Translations under genes and position numbers: made by a program
Assembly: GCF_014926405.1 (NCBI RefSeq)
Contig: NZ_JACXXJ020000005.1
Span: 2,175,001 to 2,239,000 of the forward strand
DNA length: 64,000 bases
Direction of reading: 5' to 3'
DNA from: Agrobacterium vitis
GTDB taxonomy: Bacteria > Pseudomonadota > Alphaproteobacteria > Rhizobiales > Rhizobiaceae
Shown here: piece by piece, positions 1 through 7,544 of the stretch
Layout: each line of letters starts with the position of its first letter
How positions within the stretch are numbered: the stretch's first letter is position 1
Notes under the pieces: model-generated
Database searches by the model: none
What the model saw: only the letters and a program-made list of their open reading frames with translations
What the model was told of the DNA's origin: nothing

Positions 1-107
1 GCCGGAGCGGTCATCAACCGGGCTTAAACCGTTTGCGGATAAAGCTGTCGGACCGTTCCCGGCTTCGTCCGTGAAACTGCCGTCCTCCCACCTGACAGGA
101 AGCATCC

Positions 108-485
108 ATGCGCTTTACAGTCCTTGCCACGTTCATGGCGCTGATCGCCTATAACTGGTTCTTCATCAAGGTCGCCCGGGCGCGCCAGCAATTTGGGGTC
201 AAGGCACCGAAGATGACAGGCGATGAGAATTTCGAGCGGATTTACCGGGTTCAACAGAACACCGCCGAGCAATTGGTGTTCTTCCTGCCATCGCTCTGGC
301 TCTTCGGCTTTTACCTGTCTGACCAGTTGGCCGGGTTACTAGGCCTGTGCTGGACAGGCGCACGGGTGCTCTATGCCGCTGAATATTATGCGGATGCCAA
401 AAAGCGCGGTCCCGGCGCGCTGATTTCCTGGGTCATTGCCTTTCTGCTGCTGATGGGCGGCACGGTGGCGGCACTGCTGCAATAG
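108..485 (+). CDS. MAPEG family membrane protein
   Basis: A 125-residue, almost wholly hydrophobic protein with about four membrane segments and the charged loop between segments 1 and 2 (residues 24-55, including ERIYRVQQNTAEQ) typical of MAPEG proteins. The family includes glutathione-dependent transferases and peroxidases of membranes, but the substrate of bacterial members is mostly unknown. The ATG follows an AGGA ribosome site (CAGGAAGC) by a few bases. It converges on the DksA-like gene, with 27 bases between the stops. Family call is good; enzymatic role is inference only. Confidence 0.85.
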   Translation: MRFTVLATFMALIAYNWFFIKVARARQQFGVKAPKMTGDENFERIYRVQQNTAEQLVFFLPSLWLFGFYLSDQLAGLLGLCWTGARVLYAAEYYADAKKRGPGALISWVIAFLLLMGGTVAALLQ

Positions 486-512
486 CCGGGCCGCGCCTGT
501 CTGCACGTCTGT

Positions 513-830
513 TCAGGCCGGGGCGCAATCCTGGCAAAACGGCGTGGCGGGCAAAAGGGCGAGCCGCTCGGGTGCAATTGCCGCATCGCAGGTCACGCAG
601 CGTCCGTAGGAACCGGCCTCCATGCGGGCCAATGCCGCCTCGATGCCGCGCAGCTCGTTTTCGCCCGCCTGCCCCAGGCTTTCCAACACTTCGTCATTTT
701 CCGATTCGATAGCGCGCTCGGCGCTTTCGGCGCTGCGCTGCTCCGAAAGGTCACCGGAAATTTTTCCTAACCGGCTGGAGAGTTCCAGCCGCCGTCCGAG
801 CAGCGTCTGCCTATATCCATCCATGTCCAT
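513..830 (-). CDS. DksA/TraR family zinc-finger protein
   Basis: A 105-residue protein with an acidic, helical N-terminal half (coiled-coil-like, rich in Glu and Ser) and a C-terminal four-cysteine zinc finger: CVTC near residue 78 and CQDC near residue 99. This is the TraR/DksA C4 type. Family members bind the RNA polymerase secondary channel and change promoter choice under stress; short rhizobial members are uncharacterised. The start ATG has a GAGGAG ribosome site a few bases upstream. It is followed upstream on the same strand by a universal stress protein gene, so a shared stress role is possible. Confidence 0.85.
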   Translation of the reverse strand: MDMDGYRQTLLGRRLELSSRLGKISGDLSEQRSAESAERAIESENDEVLESLGQAGENELRGIEAALARMEAGSYGRCVTCDAAIAPERLALLPATPFCQDCAPA

Positions 831-870
831 GATTTATCTCCTCAAAATGTGAAACGCCTCCCGGATACGA

Positions 871-1281
871 TTACCGGTCGACAAGTACCGCGCATCGGGC
901 GTGGCGCACGACGCGGTCGGCAGTCGCCCCGATCAGGTAGTTGGAAAAATCCGGGATATGCGAAGCGATAATGATCAAGTCGGCCTTTTGCTCCACTGCT
1001 ACCGCCAGAATCTCATGGGCGGGCGAGCCGACCCGCAATTGCGTTGTCACGCCAGGCCCAACCGAAGCGGCCAGCGCGGCGAGTTTGGTGCGCCCTTCCT
1101 CCACCGCCCCATCGATGATGTCATGCGGAATATCGATGGCGAGATAGGACGGCAGATGCTCGACCACGGTCAGCAGCACGATCTCGCCACCAGCATCCAG
1201 CAGGCTCTGCGCCTTTCGCAGGATCTTGTCGCCCTTTTCCCATTGCGCGATGTCCACGGGAACGACGATCTTTCTGTACAT
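871..1281 (-). CDS. Universal stress protein (UspA family)
   Basis: The protein has 136 residues from the chosen ATG. It begins MYRKIVVPVDIAQWEKGDKI, the first beta strand of the Usp fold, and ends near residue 117 with a loop variant of the ATP-binding motif (GATADRVVRHARCAVLVDR, in place of GSVSERVLRHAPCPVLVV). UspA proteins are cytoplasmic nucleotide-binding dimers induced by stress. The open frame continues upstream to 1350, but the ATG at 1281 has a strong GAGGAGAGGG ribosome site directly before it and gives the normal family length, so this start was preferred. It lies 40 bases upstream of the DksA-like gene on the same strand. Confidence 0.9.
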   Translation of the reverse strand: MYRKIVVPVDIAQWEKGDKILRKAQSLLDAGGEIVLLTVVEHLPSYLAIDIPHDIIDGAVEEGRTKLAALAASVGPGVTTQLRVGSPAHEILAVAVEQKADLIIIASHIPDFSNYLIGATADRVVRHARCAVLVDR

Positions 1282-1521
1282 GGCCCTCTCCTCTCGGCTG
1301 CTGAACGACTTTGCCGACAACAACCTGCGCGCGCCAATCTCCGCCCGCATTGATCCCGATCAAGCCTGGAAATCGCCAGGATTGAACGATGACAAAGACA
1401 CTGTTCAGCATTATCGAACGATCTTTCGCGTATATGCGCTCTACATGAAACGACCGGCAGGCTGTATCTAGGAAGCAAGACGTTCCAAGCGCCCTCGCGC
1501 CAACCTATCGGACCTGCCGTC

Positions 1522-2406
1522 ATGGATGCCCATCATTCCCCAAGCTTTGCCCTGACCCGCCCGATCCATATCGGACGGGCGCATCTGGTGGTTGGCGATC
1601 TGGCCATGGTCTCCAGCTTCTACCGGCATATCATTGGCCTCGCCGTGCTGGAAAGCACAGCCAGCGGCATGGTGTTGGGGGTGGGCACGACGCCGCTGCT
1701 GACGCTGACCACGAGGAGCGATGCGGCCATGGCGCCACCCACGGCAGCCGGGCTGTTCCACACCGCTTTTCTTTTGCCGAGCCGCAAGGCACTGGCGCAA
1801 TGGCTGCGCCATGCCGCCCATTCCGGCGTTCAGTTGGACGGCGCTTCGGATCATCTGGTCAGTGAGGCGATCTACCTGTCCGACCCGGAAGGCAATGGCA
1901 TCGAGATCTACCGCGATCGCGACCCGCAGGAATGGACCTATCAATCCGATGGCATGATCAGCATGGCCACCCTGCCCCTCAGCCTGCAAGCGCTTTACGA
2001 CAGCGCCACGGATGAGGCATGGACCGGCCTGCCCGAGGGCTCAAGCATTGGCCATATGCATTTGCAGGTCGGCAATGTGCCGGAAGCAGACCGGTTTTAT
2101 GAGGGTGTGCTGGGTTTGAAGAAAATGGCCTCCTATCCCGGCGCCAGCTTCTTTGGCTCCGGCCAGTACCACCACCATGTCGCCGCCAATATCTGGAACA
2201 GCCGGGGTGCTGGCCCTCGCCTCGCGGCAATGACCGGGCTTGCCGATTATTCTTTGACGTTTAACGACAAGGACGCGCTGCAAAAGGCACTGGCGACGCT
2301 GGAGGCGATGGAGATTCCGGTGACCCTGGGCGCGGAAGGCCACCGACTGACCGATCCCTGGGGAATTGGTCTGACTTTGAATTCGGTGCCGCCCATATCT
2401 GGATAA
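1522..2406 (+). CDS. VOC-family dioxygenase (CatE-like, two glyoxalase modules)
   Basis: A 294-residue protein built from two vicinal-oxygen-chelate modules, residues about 15-135 and 175-290. Metal-ligand positions are visible: His near residue 20 (IGRAHLVVGDL), His near 77 (LFHTAFLLP), an acidic ligand in GIEIY near 127, and His near 179 (IGHMHLQVGN) for the second module. This layout matches CatE/catechol-2,3-dioxygenase-like proteins of Bacillus and proteobacteria, iron-dependent ring-cleavage-type enzymes. The substrate cannot be told from sequence. It converges on the deacetylase gene, with only three bases between the stops. Confidence 0.85.
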   Translation: MDAHHSPSFALTRPIHIGRAHLVVGDLAMVSSFYRHIIGLAVLESTASGMVLGVGTTPLLTLTTRSDAAMAPPTAAGLFHTAFLLPSRKALAQWLRHAAHSGVQLDGASDHLVSEAIYLSDPEGNGIEIYRDRDPQEWTYQSDGMISMATLPLSLQALYDSATDEAWTGLPEGSSIGHMHLQVGNVPEADRFYEGVLGLKKMASYPGASFFGSGQYHHHVAANIWNSRGAGPRLAAMTGLADYSLTFNDKDALQKALATLEAMEIPVTLGAEGHRLTDPWGIGLTLNSVPPISG

Positions 2407-2409
2407 ATG

Positions 2410-3189
2410 TCAGTTGACCGGCGGGCCTTTGACCGCCTCAACCGGACCCGCCTCGCTCAGATGCACAAACACCACGCCCCTTGCCTTCAGGGCCTTTAAA
2501 CCGGCCACCACGCCTTCACCAGCGGCGTGGGTGGGCTGGTTGATATGGGCGATCAGCACGTCACCGTTTTTGGCGCGGGCAAATTGCTGCTCGGTCTGTT
2601 TGGCACCCAGCAGTGAGCCGGAATCGCCATTGATGGAAAAGCCGCCAATCTGATAGCCCATCGCCTTGATCTCGGCGATAGCGGAGGGGGAATACTTGGC
2701 CGTAGCATCCCGGTACCAGCGTGGCGGAGAAAATCCCGCGGCCCGCATGGCGTCCGCGCCGCCGGTCACTTCCCTGGCAACGGCTTCCGGCGATCCGGCG
2801 GCAGCGATGCCATAGACGGTGGTCGGATAATCCACCGCCGGGATGTGGTTTTCTCCGTGGTTTTCCACTTCGAACAGGTCCGGCCTGGACTTCAGCACGG
2901 CAACGGCCTGCGGATTGGAGCGGATCCAGCGACCGGTGACGAAAATCGTCGCCTTGATATTGTCATCCAACAGGGTGGAGAGAATACGCATATCGGTCTT
3001 GCCCATGCAGGCATCCAGCGTCACCGCCACCTGCACCAACCCTTTCGGGGCGGCATGAATATGCAGTTTCGGCTCGATCAAACCATCCGCAGCGGCAAAA
3101 GCAGGCTGTGCTGCCCCATTGAGCAGCATCGACCCCAGTAGCAGTGATGATAGGTAAATACCGATCCGGCGGACATCCAAAACAACCAT
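2410..3189 (-). CDS. Secreted polysaccharide deacetylase (NodB-fold)
   Basis: 259 residues with an N-terminal signal peptide (hydrophobic 9-31, cleavage after AFA) followed by a NodB/CE4-type domain. Visible motifs are the first motif as TLDAC (usual form TFDDG, near residue 57), the metal-binding His-x3-His in NHGENH near 111-114, a loop resembling motif 3 (RWYRDATAKYS), and the C-terminal LIAH motif near 215. The general-base aspartate position is kept, but the second Asp of motif 1 is replaced by Ala, so activity may differ from chitin or peptidoglycan deacetylases. Periplasmic or secreted location is inferred. Confidence 0.8.
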   Translation of the reverse strand: MVVLDVRRIGIYLSSLLLGSMLLNGAAQPAFAAADGLIEPKLHIHAAPKGLVQVAVTLDACMGKTDMRILSTLLDDNIKATIFVTGRWIRSNPQAVAVLKSRPDLFEVENHGENHIPAVDYPTTVYGIAAAGSPEAVAREVTGGADAMRAAGFSPPRWYRDATAKYSPSAIAEIKAMGYQIGGFSINGDSGSLLGAKQTEQQFARAKNGDVLIAHINQPTHAAGEGVVAGLKALKARGVVFVHLSEAGPVEAVKGPPVN

Positions 3190-3276
3190 GACACTCTTCT
3201 CGCGCCTGCCAGCCAGATGGCCGTGATACCAAGGCCCTCATACCAAGGTCTGGGATGCTGCATCCTGCCTTGAAGA

Positions 3277-3298
3277 AAGCGTTTCGGGAAAAACGCTT
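3277..3298 (-). terminator. Hairpin between FAD oxidoreductase and deacetylase genes
   Basis: A perfect 8-bp stem (AAGCGTTT / AAACGCTT) with a 6-base loop lies 55 bases after the FAD oxidoreductase stop. Read on the minus strand it is followed by a pyrimidine run (TCTTC) and not a clean U tract, so it is only a possible terminator. Confidence 0.4.
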
Positions 3299-3352
3299 CT
3301 ATCGTGCTGCCGTCAAGAGAATTTTATCGATGGAGCGGCTCGCTGGCCTTCC

Positions 3353-5131
3353 TCACGACCTCTGAAGGTTGAAAGCCAGCGCCTGGCTGTTGGGATCGCG
3401 CGGCAGAACCGAGGGCTTGGCGCCCGGTGGGACGTAGAGGCTGGAAATCAGCTCATCATAGGACACGTCCTGAATATCGGCCCGGCTGACAGCGACGAGC
3501 GCGGCAGCGGCACCTGCCGACTGTCCTGTTTGCATCAGGCTCATTTCCATGCGGATCGCCCCGAAGGCCTCATGGGTAGCGCTGAGCGCGAAGATCGACA
3601 TCAGATTGGTGCATTCCGCCCGGCGCGGCACAATGGCCGACAGCGGAATGGTGAAGATCCGGTCAGCGCCGCCAGCTTCAGCCTCGAAATTGCCCTCGTT
3701 CCAGACACTGAGCGTCGGCGTACCCAGCATGTTGACCGTGGTACGGACGATGCGCTGGGTATGGTGGCTATCACGCTTGTAGGAACCAGTGGAAATCGTG
3801 TTGTTGTCGCGCAATTCTTGGTCGTCGGCGGCGGTGACGTCATGGCCGGTCATCTGATGGTCGGACACCATGCGCCGGGCTTCCCGCACATAGAGCTGAT
3901 AGGGCCAATGCGCCTCGTCGTTTTCGTGCGGGTCCTGATAATGTTCGCCGTCCAGTCCATAATCAAGGAACACATCGCGCAGATGGCCCGGCATACGAGC
4001 GTCCTTGTGGTGTTGGAGCGCGTAGAACAGGCCCCGTGTCCAGCGCTCATGGGCCTTCCAGATCTTTTCACGCATGCCGTAATCGGCCTGCGGATAGCCC
4101 CAGGAGCCGCCGATATAATCGGTGGAGACCGCACCGCGATTGTTGATGTCGAAAATGCCGTTGCCAAGATCGTTATGCAGAAGAAACTGCATCTTGACGG
4201 CGTTTTCCGCGTCCGCGAGCTGGCCGCGCTCACCCAGCGCCTTGATCCAGCGAAACAGCAATTCGTAGCGGGTCGGATCAAAGCCCGGCGGCGGTGTCGA
4301 GGGCAGATCCACCCTGCGGGCCGGATCGCGCGTCATGGTCATGCGGAAATTATAGGCCTGCACAGCCCGGTCGCCCGCGCCAACTTCCGGAGAAGGATAA
4401 TTGCGGATGCCCGGCAAAAGACCGCTGGCGGCCACGCCCTCGGTGACGAAAGGATCGACGCCAACCTGACCGATCACCCGCTCGAAACGGCGATGCAGCT
4501 GGAAATTATGATTATCGCCCCAGGAATCCGTCCGGGTGCCGCGAAAGCCGTTCAGCACATTGTCGCCATCCTGCGGCTCGCGGCCAATGGTCCAGGAAAC
4601 ACCTGAGGCGGCCATCAAGTCGCCTTCATAGCTGGCGTCGATGAACACACGGCCATTGAACACCTGGCGGTCAACCGTTTCCATCGCATCGATCCGGGGT
4701 CCGGTCTTGGCGACCCGCAGCACACCACGGCTTTGAAACACCGGAATATCATATTCGCGCAGCAGTTTTTCAAACACGGTCTGGGCAAAGCGGGGCTCGA
4801 AGGCGAACCGGTCGTCGGCCACCTGGGCCTCTTGATTGATCCTGGAAATCACATGGCGCGCCAGACCGCCGAAGGCGCTGCCGGCCTCGACATCGGTGCC
4901 GCCAAGCCCGCCCGACATCATCCCACCGGGATGACGTTCACGCCAGCCGCCAACAATTGCCACGGTTCTTCCCATGACTTTTGCCTGTATGGCAGCGGTA
5001 ATCCCGCCACTGGTCATTCCATAGACAATAACATCATAGGTCGCTTGCTGTGCAAAACTTGGTCTCAACGCGAAAAGACTAGCCGCTCCAGCAACAAACA
5101 CTCGACGACCCATAATGAAACGCATAGTCAT
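3353..5131 (-). CDS. Tat-exported FAD-dependent oxidoreductase
   Basis: 592 residues. The N-terminus carries a twin-arginine-type signal (GRRVFVAGAASLFAL, cleavage near FAQQ), then a Rossmann dinucleotide site in variant form (VIVYGMTSGGITAAIQA, near residue 34), followed by a GGMMSGGLGGTD segment (residues 68-79). This is the FAD_oxidored family that includes large secreted or periplasmic flavoproteins of unknown substrate. The second strand of the FAD fold is visible as VFIDASYEGDLMAASG near 162-177. The gene stands alone: upstream is a long AT-rich region, and downstream a separate deacetylase gene lies 163 bases away. The donor substrate is not predictable from sequence. Confidence 0.8.
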   Translation of the reverse strand: MTMRFIMGRRVFVAGAASLFALRPSFAQQATYDVIVYGMTSGGITAAIQAKVMGRTVAIVGGWRERHPGGMMSGGLGGTDVEAGSAFGGLARHVISRINQEAQVADDRFAFEPRFAQTVFEKLLREYDIPVFQSRGVLRVAKTGPRIDAMETVDRQVFNGRVFIDASYEGDLMAASGVSWTIGREPQDGDNVLNGFRGTRTDSWGDNHNFQLHRRFERVIGQVGVDPFVTEGVAASGLLPGIRNYPSPEVGAGDRAVQAYNFRMTMTRDPARRVDLPSTPPPGFDPTRYELLFRWIKALGERGQLADAENAVKMQFLLHNDLGNGIFDINNRGAVSTDYIGGSWGYPQADYGMREKIWKAHERWTRGLFYALQHHKDARMPGHLRDVFLDYGLDGEHYQDPHENDEAHWPYQLYVREARRMVSDHQMTGHDVTAADDQELRDNNTISTGSYKRDSHHTQRIVRTTVNMLGTPTLSVWNEGNFEAEAGGADRIFTIPLSAIVPRRAECTNLMSIFALSATHEAFGAIRMEMSLMQTGQSAGAAAALVAVSRADIQDVSYDELISSLYVPPGAKPSVLPRDPNSQALAFNLQRS

Positions 5132-5788
5132 CCGCCTTGTACATATTATTTACTCTATCAATGTATTGGAAACCGCGCCAAAAAACACATATTTTCAGTT
5201 GCATTTTTTGTTTTTCCAACCCTAATACAAATCTTGGTTTTTACACTTTTCAGACACTTTTATTGGGTGCATCTCTATTTTTTTGGAGCAGTTACCTGCC
5301 AGTGTCAGGGTTTTTTTGTTTCGGATAGTTACAAAAACCTCCATATCTCCATGGATGCAGACTCAAAATGCCGATTTTTCGTAGACCCCTGTAATAATAG
5401 TGGATTTTACGAAAGGAGGCTGACGCTCACGGCTGCAACCCGTGATTTAGCGCGTATATCGTGCAGAGACCCGACCCGTTCCGATCATCTGCCCCAAATT
5501 GATACAACCCTTGAATCCCGCAATTCGCACCAAAGTGGCGCAAGCAAGGCAAAATCTGGGCGGAACCACTGCCCGTTCTGCGCGTTAATTCGGGATTGCT
5601 TGTCAAAATGAGTTTTGACAGCGCTCTCGGATAGAGCATCCGACAGCTGCGCCAAATGACGACATGGCCCTCATCCTGATGGCAATCCGAAGAGATTATG
5701 TAGTAAATATAACGTGTTGCAGCTTTACACCCTCCTGGTGCCGATATGGCTGCACACAACACTGGTACCGACAGGGGCGTTAGCGGAC
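5132..5788. other. AT-rich intergenic region, no convincing gene
   Basis: About 650 bases separate the minus-strand FAD oxidoreductase from the plus-strand permease. The first 280 bases are markedly AT-rich and hold the promoter side of the oxidoreductase gene. An imperfect inverted repeat (AATCCCGCAATT near 5514, AATTCGGGATT near 5586) brackets about 60 bases. Open frames here are short, with atypical composition, and I do not call any of them. Confidence 0.6.
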
Positions 5789-6889
5789 ATGATGGATGAC
5801 ACGGTGAAGCGGCGAATTTTACAGCCGGCAGAAACCCGGCTGGGCCGGCACCGCAAGACGGCGCTGGAACTGGCGCAGGCCTGGGCGGTGATTGGGCTCT
5901 TCATGATTGTGGCAATTGCCGCGCTGCACTACGCAGGCACCATCCTGATGCCCCTGACGCTTGCGGTTGTGGTCGGCCTTATCCTGGGCTTGGCCGCAGA
6001 CCGGCTGGAGGCACTGGGTGTGCCGCCGATGATGAGTGCCGTACTGCTCACCACGGCGCTTTTCACGCTGGTGACGATCATTGCCAACACACTGGCAGGA
6101 CCGCTGATGGAACTGGCGCAGGACATCCCCAGCATTGGCCAGACCATGATGGATCGGTTTACACCCTATTTTCAACGCTTTCACTGGCTGCATCTGGACA
6201 GGCTTGCCAGCGGCAACGGCCCTATCAACCTCGACAAGATGCTGGAAAATGGCGGTGGCATTCTCTCGACAGTGGCAAGCCAGGTGACGCCCGCCATCGT
6301 CCAGACATTGATTTTCTTTGCCGCATTGGTGCTATTTCTGGCCGGGAGGGTGTCGATCCGCAAAACTCTGATCGTCTCTTTCCGCGACCGCGCTCGCCGG
6401 CTCTCGGCCATCCGCAGCATCAATGCGATTGAAACGGCGCTGGGCTTCTACTTTGCCACCGCTTCGGTAATCTACGCGGGTGTCGGCTGCTGCGCGCTGC
6501 TGATTGCCTGGGTTGGCGGGCTGACGCTGCCGGTACTCTGGGGCTTTTTCGCCTTTCTCTCCAGCTTCGTGCCTTTTCTCGGCGTAACCGCCATGACCTT
6601 TGCGCTGGCCGTGGCCGGAATGCTGACCCATAGCAGCCTTCTGTTTGGCCTGCTTCCCGCCATTGCTTTCTTCACTGTCCATGCGCTGGTCGAAAATCTG
6701 GTGACGCCAGCCGTGATGGGGCGACGCATGGAGATCAACGCCTTTGGCGTGTTCGTCGCCATTATCTTCTGGACCTGGGTCTGGGGGGCAGCGGGCGCCA
6801 TGCTGGCCGTGCCTCTGGCGCTGATCGGCAAGGCGATCTTCACCGAACTGGCGCCCCATGCGGCACCGAAGCCAAAACTGCCAGGGTGA
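5789..6889 (+). CDS. AI-2E family transporter (PerM/YdiK-like permease)
   Basis: From the ATG at 5789 the protein has 366 residues with seven or eight membrane helices. A long amphipathic segment follows the third helix (GPLMELAQDIPSIGQTM), and the C-terminal block has the family pattern LPAIAFFTVHALVENLVTPAVMGRRMEINAF. The family (UPF0118/PF01594) includes the proposed autoinducer-2 exporter TqsA and sodium/proton antiporters; no function is assigned here. The frame is open back to 5714, but those 25 residues look like an upstream artefact and the Met-Met-Asp-Asp start gives the usual length. Confidence 0.85.
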   Translation: MMDDTVKRRILQPAETRLGRHRKTALELAQAWAVIGLFMIVAIAALHYAGTILMPLTLAVVVGLILGLAADRLEALGVPPMMSAVLLTTALFTLVTIIANTLAGPLMELAQDIPSIGQTMMDRFTPYFQRFHWLHLDRLASGNGPINLDKMLENGGGILSTVASQVTPAIVQTLIFFAALVLFLAGRVSIRKTLIVSFRDRARRLSAIRSINAIETALGFYFATASVIYAGVGCCALLIAWVGGLTLPVLWGFFAFLSSFVPFLGVTAMTFALAVAGMLTHSSLLFGLLPAIAFFTVHALVENLVTPAVMGRRMEINAFGVFVAIIFWTWVWGAAGAMLAVPLALIGKAIFTELAPHAAPKPKLPG

Positions 6890-6896
6890 CAGGGCA

Positions 6897-6918
6897 AAAA
6901 GGGTGACAGGCGTCACCC
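6897..6918 (-). terminator. Rho-independent terminator of the DUF930 gene
   Basis: A 7-bp stem (GGGTGAC / GTCACCC, 4-base loop) lies 17 bases after the minus-strand stop at 6935. On that strand it is followed by CCCTTTTTG, a clear U tract. The converging permease gene ends at 6889. Confidence 0.7.
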
Positions 6919-6934
6919 CACGGCTTGTTGCTCG

Positions 6935-7324
6935 TCAATTATACAAGTAATATTTGCTCCAGCTTTCCTTGGGCACCTCGGCGCCGACCTGATAGCTGAA
7001 ATTCTTCACGTCCAGGCGCTGGTTGCCGGTCTCGCACTGGTATTTCAGCCGATACCAGTGGCCCTTGCTGCGAAACACCGCGCCCGGCGCCTTCAGCCGG
7101 TTGCCATCGGCCTTGGTCTGGGCGAACGTATAGGCGATCACCTTGTCGGGCGAATAAGTTTTGCTATCCTTGCCAATCCGGCTCATCGCCTCCATGTCGC
7201 AGCGCTGTTCCAGCCGCTCGGCCGGCGACAGCGACTTGAGCTGGCGGGTGGCTGCGGCGTCAAGCGCAAAGGCCGATTGCGCAAAAACCATCGCCAAACC
7301 ACCCCCTAAAATCATCAATCGCAT
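6935..7324 (-). CDS. DUF930 domain-containing exported protein
   Basis: 129 residues from the ATG at 7324, beginning with a signal peptide (MRLMILGGGLAMVFAQSAFA). The mature part matches the rhizobial DUF930 pattern: LKSLSPAERLEQRCDMEAM, then a conserved cysteine pair (C35-range and C97-range) and a tryptophan-rich C-terminus, SWSKYYLYN. Function is unknown; periplasmic location is inferred from the signal. The frame is open to 7438, but the upstream residues lack a signal-like character, so the later start was chosen. A terminator follows directly. Confidence 0.8.
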   Translation of the reverse strand: MRLMILGGGLAMVFAQSAFALDAAATRQLKSLSPAERLEQRCDMEAMSRIGKDSKTYSPDKVIAYTFAQTKADGNRLKAPGAVFRSKGHWYRLKYQCETGNQRLDVKNFSYQVGAEVPKESWSKYYLYN

Positions 7325-7452
7325 ATAGAATTTCCTAACAGATACCGATTCGGCGGAATGTATTGCCTGACTTCTGGCGAAGCCAGCACTCAAAACGTGC
7401 ATCCCGCATTTGTGATCGGCTTCCTCTGTCGCTGGCACCGGCCATGGCCGGG

Positions 7453-7479
7453 ACCACCGATTTCTGCTTGATCGGTGGT
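7453..7479. promoter_or_regulatory. Hairpin in the DUF930/ptrB divergent region
   Basis: A perfect 9-bp inverted repeat (ACCACCGAT / ATCGGTGGT, 9-base loop) sits between the divergent DUF930 and oligopeptidase genes, 65 bases before the latter. It could be an operator or leader hairpin; no U tract makes a terminator unlikely. Confidence 0.35.
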
Positions 7480-7544
7480 GGGCGGACGCCTATCTCTCAT
7501 GCAACACATCCTACGTAACACAGGCCTTATACCAAACCCCGCCT

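Noticed and set aside
3530..4606. 358-codon open frame opposite the FAD oxidoreductase
   Set aside because: Antisense shadow of a gene with clear signal, FAD motif and full-length homology pattern; the product is His/Arg-rich without domain features.
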